Under the pieces are notes generated by a model. It saw only the letters and a program-made list of their open reading frames with translations, was not told where the DNA came from and ran no database searches. A stretch of DNA of 6,566 nt from Sphingomonadales bacterium (GTDB lineage: Bacteria; Pseudomonadota; Alphaproteobacteria; Sphingomonadales; Sphingomonadaceae). Of the stretch, positions 1 to 5,000 are shown piece by piece. The translations under genes were made by a program, and so were the position numbers. Numbering within the stretch: position 1 is the stretch's first letter; every line of letters starts with the position of its first letter. The stretch spans positions 1-6,566 of the forward strand of contig JAAFIT010000144.1 in assembly GCA_013298745.1 (NCBI GenBank), written 5' to 3'.

Positions 1-393
1 CGCGCCGTTGAAGGGCAGCGCTTGCAGCTCGAACGCGTCGTCCTCGAAAATTATGTCATCACCGCGCCCTTTGCCGGCCGTGTTACCCGAATGGGCGCGC
101 GCGTAGGCATGACCGTCCGCAAGGCCGATCCGGTGGCGACCATCGTCGATCTGGCGCAATTGCGCGGCGAAGCCTTTGTGCCGGTGGCGCACTATGCCCG
201 GTTGAAGGTGGGGGCGGCCTATCCGGTGGTGTTCGCCGCACCCTTTGGCGGCGATCGGCGCGCGACACTGGCCTATATCGATCCGGCGATCGATGCCGGG
301 CTGGTGCGCTGCGTGTTCCGGCTCGACAATGCCGCCGAAACCCTGCCGTCGGGCCTGCAGGCCAGCATCCGTCTGACCCCGCTGGCCAAATAA
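1..393 (+). CDS. HlyD-family periplasmic adaptor, C-terminal part (5' end outside window)
   Basis: This is the last 130 codons of a membrane-fusion (adaptor) protein, the kind that spans the periplasm between an inner-membrane transporter and an outer-membrane channel. The frame is open from base 1, so the gene begins upstream; the TTG at 22-24 is an internal Leu, not a start. The visible part begins at the end of the coiled-coil hairpin. It continues with the returning half of the lipoyl/barrel-sandwich domain (ITAPFAGRVTRMGARVGMTV, about bases 58-117), which has the usual APFxGxV signature. A beta-barrel follows (GEAFVPVAHYARLKVGAAYP, then the region ending LPSGLQASIRL). The single Cys is in LVRCVF. 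The protein stops right after the barrel, without a long C-terminal extension. The next gene overlaps its stop by one base and encodes a second adaptor, so the two are probably translated together. Family membership is well supported; the substrate cannot be read from this fragment. Confidence 0.85.
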   Translation, partial: RAVEGQRLQLERVVLENYVITAPFAGRVTRMGARVGMTVRKADPVATIVDLAQLRGEAFVPVAHYARLKVGAAYPVVFAAPFGGDRRATLAYIDPAIDAGLVRCVFRLDNAAETLPSGLQASIRLTPLAK

Positions 394-395
394 TG
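391..395 (+). promoter_or_regulatory. TAATG stop/start overlap (translational coupling)
   Basis: The TAA stop of the first adaptor gene (391-393) shares its last A with the ATG start of the second (393-395). No clear Shine-Dalgarno sequence lies just before this ATG (the preceding bases read cgctggccaaa), so re-initiation by ribosomes finishing the first gene is the likely way the second is translated. This also supports ATG 393 as the true start; the next in-frame Met codons are at residues 22 and 24. Confidence 0.7.
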
Positions 396-2060
396 GCGGG
401 CAATGCCTTGCGCCAGGCGCTCGATGCGCTGGCCGGCGGCGATGCCGATGCCGGGATGCGCATGGTGGCGTTCCAGGCGCAACTGCTCAACAGCGACGCG
501 CGGGCGCTGGTGCGGGTCGCTGGTGGGGCCGTTGTCGAGCCGCTCGAACTGGGCGCCATCGAAACCCGGCTGGCGCTGGCGGCGGCGGTGGATGGTGTGG
601 CTGTGGAAGGCAATGGCGCCGCTGCTGTGATCGACTCTGACGCCGCTGGCGCGCGCGTCGTGATCCATCGTTTGCCGCAGGCAACGCCGCTTGCTCAGGC
701 ACTGGCGCGCGAACGGCTTGAACTCGCCAGCGCTGTTGGTCGCGCCCATGGCAGTGGCGACGACAAGGCCTTTGCCGCCACGCTGGCACGCTTTGCCGCA
801 GCAAGCTGGAACCCCCCGGTGTTGACGGGCCTTGCCGGCGACATGGCGGCGCAAGCCGGTGCCGCGCGGATCGCCGTGACGCTGCTGCGCCGGCGCCGCG
901 TCGTCCAGATCGCCGACAGCGGCGCGCCGACCCTTGCCGATGAAGCCCGGCGACGGCTTGAACTTGCGGCGGGTGAAGTTGCCGATGCCGGCACCCTGAT
1001 CGTTGATGCCGGTGCGGGTGGTTTTACCGGGCTTGATCGCCTGGCGGATGGCGCGGCGGTGCGCGGGATTGCGGCGCTGTCACCGGAGGGCGATGGCGTG
1101 GTGGCGCTGGTCTGGCCGCCGGGTGACAGCGCGCGGGTGATCCGCCAATTGGCGGCGCTGGCCCCCGTCGTCACCGCGCGCCTGCAGCGGCCCAGCCTCG
1201 CCGAACGTTTCGATACGATCGTGCAACGCCTGCCATGGCCGCGGGGTGTGGCGGTGGCGGATCGCCCCCGCCTCGCACGGCGTCTGATTGCCGGGCTGGC
1301 CGCGGCATTGGTGCTGCTTCCCATTCCGGATGGCGTATCAGCGCCGCTGACCATCGAGCCGCTGGTGCGGCGCGCCGTGACGGCACCGGCAACGGCGCGG
1401 ATTGAAGCGGTGAAGGTCGAACCCGGCGATCAGGTGGCCGCCGGACAGTTGCTGGTGCGCCTCGATGCGCAGGCCATCGCCCGCGAGCGTGAGGACGCGC
1501 AATCAAGCCTGCAGGCCGCCGCTGGTGAAGCCGCGCGTGCCCGCGCCGACGGTGATGTCGACGCCGAACGCATCGCGCAGTTCCGTGTCGCACAGCTGGC
1601 GGGGCAGGTGGCTTTGCTCGAAAGCCGGCTGGCGGAAACCGAGATCCTGGCGCCGATTGCCGGCATCGTCGGCGGTGAGGATCTGCGGCGACGCATCGGT
1701 GCTGGCGTCAGCCGCGGCGAATTGCTGTTCACTATCGCCGCCGCCAAGGGCAATCGCGCCGATATCCGCGTCGCCGATAGCGATATCGACCGGGTGACAA
1801 CCGGCCAGCGTGTCTCGATGGCGCTGTCGGCGCGGCCGCTGGCGCGCATCGGCGGTACTGTCGTGCGGATCTATCCGCTCGCCGAGGTGATCGATGGCCG
1901 CAATGTGTTTCGGACCGTCGCTGCCATTGATGCCGACGATAGCGAGGGGTTGCGCCCCGGCATGGCCGGCACGGCGTCGATCCGCAGCGGCTGGTCGCCG
2001 CTGGCGTGGCAGGTGGCGCGCGCGCCCCTGCGCTGGCTGCGTTTGAAGCTGTGGGTCTGA
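393..2060 (+). CDS. Membrane-anchored adaptor: cytoplasmic GAF-like region fused to HlyD-type periplasmic half
   Basis: This complete 555-residue protein is longer than ordinary HlyD/RND adaptors (commonly about 350-450 residues) because of its N-terminal half. Residues 1-120 are Ala-rich and unrecognised. Residues about 123-262 look like a GAF-type sensory fold: a helix with WNPPVLTGLAGDMAAQAGA, a strand around AARIAVTLLRRRRVVQIAD, and a later strand GDGVVALVWPP. Arg-rich residues 291-297 precede one hydrophobic segment (298-312, LIAGLAAALVLLPIP), which suggests the N-terminus is inside. The periplasmic half has a first lipoyl half-motif (RIEAVKVEPGDQVAAGQLLV, 336-355) and a short coiled-coil hairpin at about 359-416. 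The second half-motif is EILAPIAGIVGG (417-428), and a beta-barrel spans about 456-533. The tail (536-555) is Trp/Arg/Leu-rich and could lie on a membrane. There is no Cys. It is coupled to the adaptor gene before it and ends the + strand unit. The GAF assignment is by pattern only and the ligand is unknown; the HlyD assignment is firm. Confidence 0.82.
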   Translation: MAGNALRQALDALAGGDADAGMRMVAFQAQLLNSDARALVRVAGGAVVEPLELGAIETRLALAAAVDGVAVEGNGAAAVIDSDAAGARVVIHRLPQATPLAQALARERLELASAVGRAHGSGDDKAFAATLARFAAASWNPPVLTGLAGDMAAQAGAARIAVTLLRRRRVVQIADSGAPTLADEARRRLELAAGEVADAGTLIVDAGAGGFTGLDRLADGAAVRGIAALSPEGDGVVALVWPPGDSARVIRQLAALAPVVTARLQRPSLAERFDTIVQRLPWPRGVAVADRPRLARRLIAGLAAALVLLPIPDGVSAPLTIEPLVRRAVTAPATARIEAVKVEPGDQVAAGQLLVRLDAQAIAREREDAQSSLQAAAGEAARARADGDVDAERIAQFRVAQLAGQVALLESRLAETEILAPIAGIVGGEDLRRRIGAGVSRGELLFTIAAAKGNRADIRVADSDIDRVTTGQRVSMALSARPLARIGGTVVRIYPLAEVIDGRNVFRTVAAIDADDSEGLRPGMAGTASIRSGWSPLAWQVARAPLRWLRLKLWV

Positions 2061-2064
2061 AGGC

Positions 2065-5000
2065 TTAGCGGGTTGAACCCGCCATGGCGTTGGCAAGAAA
2101 CTCGGCGTTGAAGGCGTTGACGCCGAAGCCGAGAGGTTCGAGGTCGGCGGCAAATTCGCGGGCAATTGCGGCCCCGGCGACATTGCGGAACACCGTGCCG
2201 ATCGAGAGCGGCTGTTCGGCAAACAACTGGTCGCGCCACGCCGGGGCGAAATAGCCGCGCAAGTTGCTGGCCGCCGCATCGTCAAGCGCAAAGCCGGCCG
2301 GGGATTGTTCGATGCTGAGCTTGTAGGGCGCATCGGGAATATCGGCGCCGTTGACGACGCGGTGGACGCGTTCGCCCAGCCCCTCGGCAAGCACCTTCTC
2401 AAGCCCGACGGGACTGGTGAACAGTGACGACCGTTCGAACCACTGGGTCTGGCGATCGGTCCGCATCAGATCGGTCGCCGTCACCGTCGGCATCAACGCC
2501 AGCCAGTTGCCACCGGCATCGGCCGTGACATTGGCGACGCCGGCCGGCGCGCCATTGGCATCGGCAATGCGCACCGTCACGCGTGCGCCCGCCTGAGCGC
2601 TGCCGGTGTAGATCGCATCGACATGCGGGATATCTTCGACAAAGCGATCATCGAGCCATGCCCCCGCGGCGGCTTCGCGGCGGAAACTGCCCGGCGCCAG
2701 GACGAGCAGTGCCGCAGACGCGCTGGCATTGCCGGGGCGGCCGCCGGCACCAGGGTGCGAATCGAAATCGACAATGGCGGTGTTGACCAGCGGAACCGTT
2801 GTATCGACCGTGAACCCGATCACCGCCTGGAACTGGAAGGCGAGGTTCGCGCCAAGCGGAAGCACCGGCAGGCTGACATTGGCGCCATCGACGACCGGCG
2901 TCACGCCGATCGGCGCATTGACGACAACCAGCGTGCCGGGAACCAGCGTCAGATTCGCCGGCAACAGATCGCGCACCACGACATCGGCCGCGGCGGCGGT
3001 TGATCCCGGTGCATGCTGCACGAGGACGGTATAGTCCGCGGTCTGGCCCGGGAAATAGGTGCCGTCGGCAACGATCTTGTAGATGACCAGTTTCGGCTCC
3101 ACCACATCGGCGTTCGCACTGGCCGTGGCGGTGATGGTCGAGCCGGCCGTTGACGCGTCGAGCCGGCCGACATTCACCAGCTGGTCGCCGCTGCTGTTGC
3201 GCGCATCGTCGGCAACACGCCCGGTAAGGTCGATCGTGATCGTATCGCCGGCATCGATGCGATTGTCGCCGCTATTGGTCACGCGGCCGAAATCCCAGCG
3301 CACGGAATCGCTGCGGCCATCGCCGTCGGAATCGGTGAGGACCGGCGTCGGGTTGGGGTTTTGCGCGGTAATGCTGGCACCGAGCACCGGTCGCGCGCTG
3401 GCGAGATATTCGACGAGGCCACCAGGCCCGGATGGCAGCCGATCGGTAATGACCAAGCTGGGCGTCGTGCCTTCGGCAAGCGTCGCGACAAGGCGATAAG
3501 TGATGGTTTCGCCGATTGTCACATCGGGGGTTCCGGGGTTGAACTGGTTGTTGCCGGTGTAGGGATTGCTGGTGGCGATGATGCGCTTGGTGAGCGTTGC
3601 ATTGCTCTCAATCGTGACGGCCGCCGTTGCATCGGCTGCGGACGCGCGTCCGCCGGTACCGGGCAGTGTGTCATAGGCGATGGTCGCGGTATTGCTCAGC
3701 TTGCTGCCGATCAGCGTGGCGGAATCGACATTGGCGCTATAGCGAACCGTCGCGGCTTCGCCCGGCAGCAGTCGCGCCAGAGCCACCGCATTGGGGTTGG
3801 TGAAGTTGGTCACCGTGCCCCCTTGCGTCACGGTCACGCCGCCGACCGGCACCAGTTCGGCGCTGGCGATGTCGCCCAGCGCCAGATCATAGGCCGGGCC
3901 ACTGCCGGCGTTGGTGAACGTCACCGTATAGTCGATCCGCCCGCCGGCTCTGGCCAGCGTCGGCGACGCCACCTTGGTGAGCGTCATCTGTGGCTCGACG
4001 ATGTCGACGCTGACCGCGGCGGTGATGCTGCCGCTGCCGTAATCGAGCCGCGCCGGCAGGGTCAGCAGGTCGCCGGCGCTGTTGCCCGGGCGGGTGCCGT
4101 CATCAAGCCGATCGAGCGTCAATCCGGTGACCGTGATGGTGATCGTGCCGCCGGGGCTGGCGCTGACGACATTGCCGAAATCCCAGAACAGGCTGTCATC
4201 AACGCCATCACCATTGGTATCGGCCTTGACCAGCGTCGGCGCGGCATTGGCGGCGGTAACGCCGCTGCCCAAGCTGATGACCGGAACCCCGACAAGTTGC
4301 AAAAGTCCGGTGGCGCCGGTTGCCAGCAGCGTGTCGCTGACCCGTACCTGCGTCGACGTTGTCGGCAGCGTGACCACCAGATCATAGGTGACCCGTTCGC
4401 CGATCGCGAGATCGACGTTGCCGGGCCGGAACTGGTCGCTGCCGGTGTCGGCAAGGCTGGTCGCCGTGATCGTCTTAGTAAAATCAGGGCGGCCGATGGT
4501 AACGCTGTCATTGACGCTTCCCGTTCGGCCGCCGGATCCCGGCAGGCTGTCATAGCCGGCGCTGGCGGTGTTGATAACGGTCCCGCCCGGCGTCCCCGTT
4601 GCGACGATGGCGCGATATTCGACAATGGTGGTTTCGCCGAGTTCCAGCACGGGGATGCTGACGCTGACCGTCGATCCGGCGACAACGCTTCCGGGCCCCG
4701 AAATGATGACCACCGATCCCGGCACCAGCGTCAGCCCGCCACCCGCAAGAGTGTCGGTCAGCACGACATCGCTCGCCGGGGCGGTCGATGATCCGAGATG
4801 GCGAAGCGTCACTCGATAAAGCACGGCATCGCCGGTTGCCGCGGTGTTGGTTGTCGCGGTCTTGTCGATGCCGAGCACCGGCTCGATGATGGTGATGGCC
4901 TGGGTGTCGCTGGCGTTGCCGAAGCCGGTCGTCGCGGTGGCGCTGTTGGTCCGGGTTGTGCCGCTCTGGTTGGCGGGAATGTCGGCGACCCGCGCCTGGA

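Noticed and set aside
22..24. TTG as the start of the first adaptor gene.
   Set aside because: The frame is open to base 1, and the sequence before it continues the coiled-coil; an adaptor beginning at the end of its hairpin would lack the first lipoyl half and the membrane anchor.
83..1354. Several - strand frames opposite the adaptor genes (for example 83-613, 273-854, 695-1354).
   Set aside because: They are Arg/Ala/Pro-rich, have no domain signature, and lie opposite genes with clear HlyD motifs.
2068..2082. A standard intrinsic terminator at the gene junction.
   Set aside because: The stem is present but no T-run follows on either strand, so it is listed only as a weak possibility.
1503..2402. 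A 299-codon - strand frame across the end of both genes.
   Set aside because: It overlaps two well-supported genes in other frames, and its product is an Arg/Pro/Ser-rich low-complexity sequence typical of a GC-rich shadow frame.
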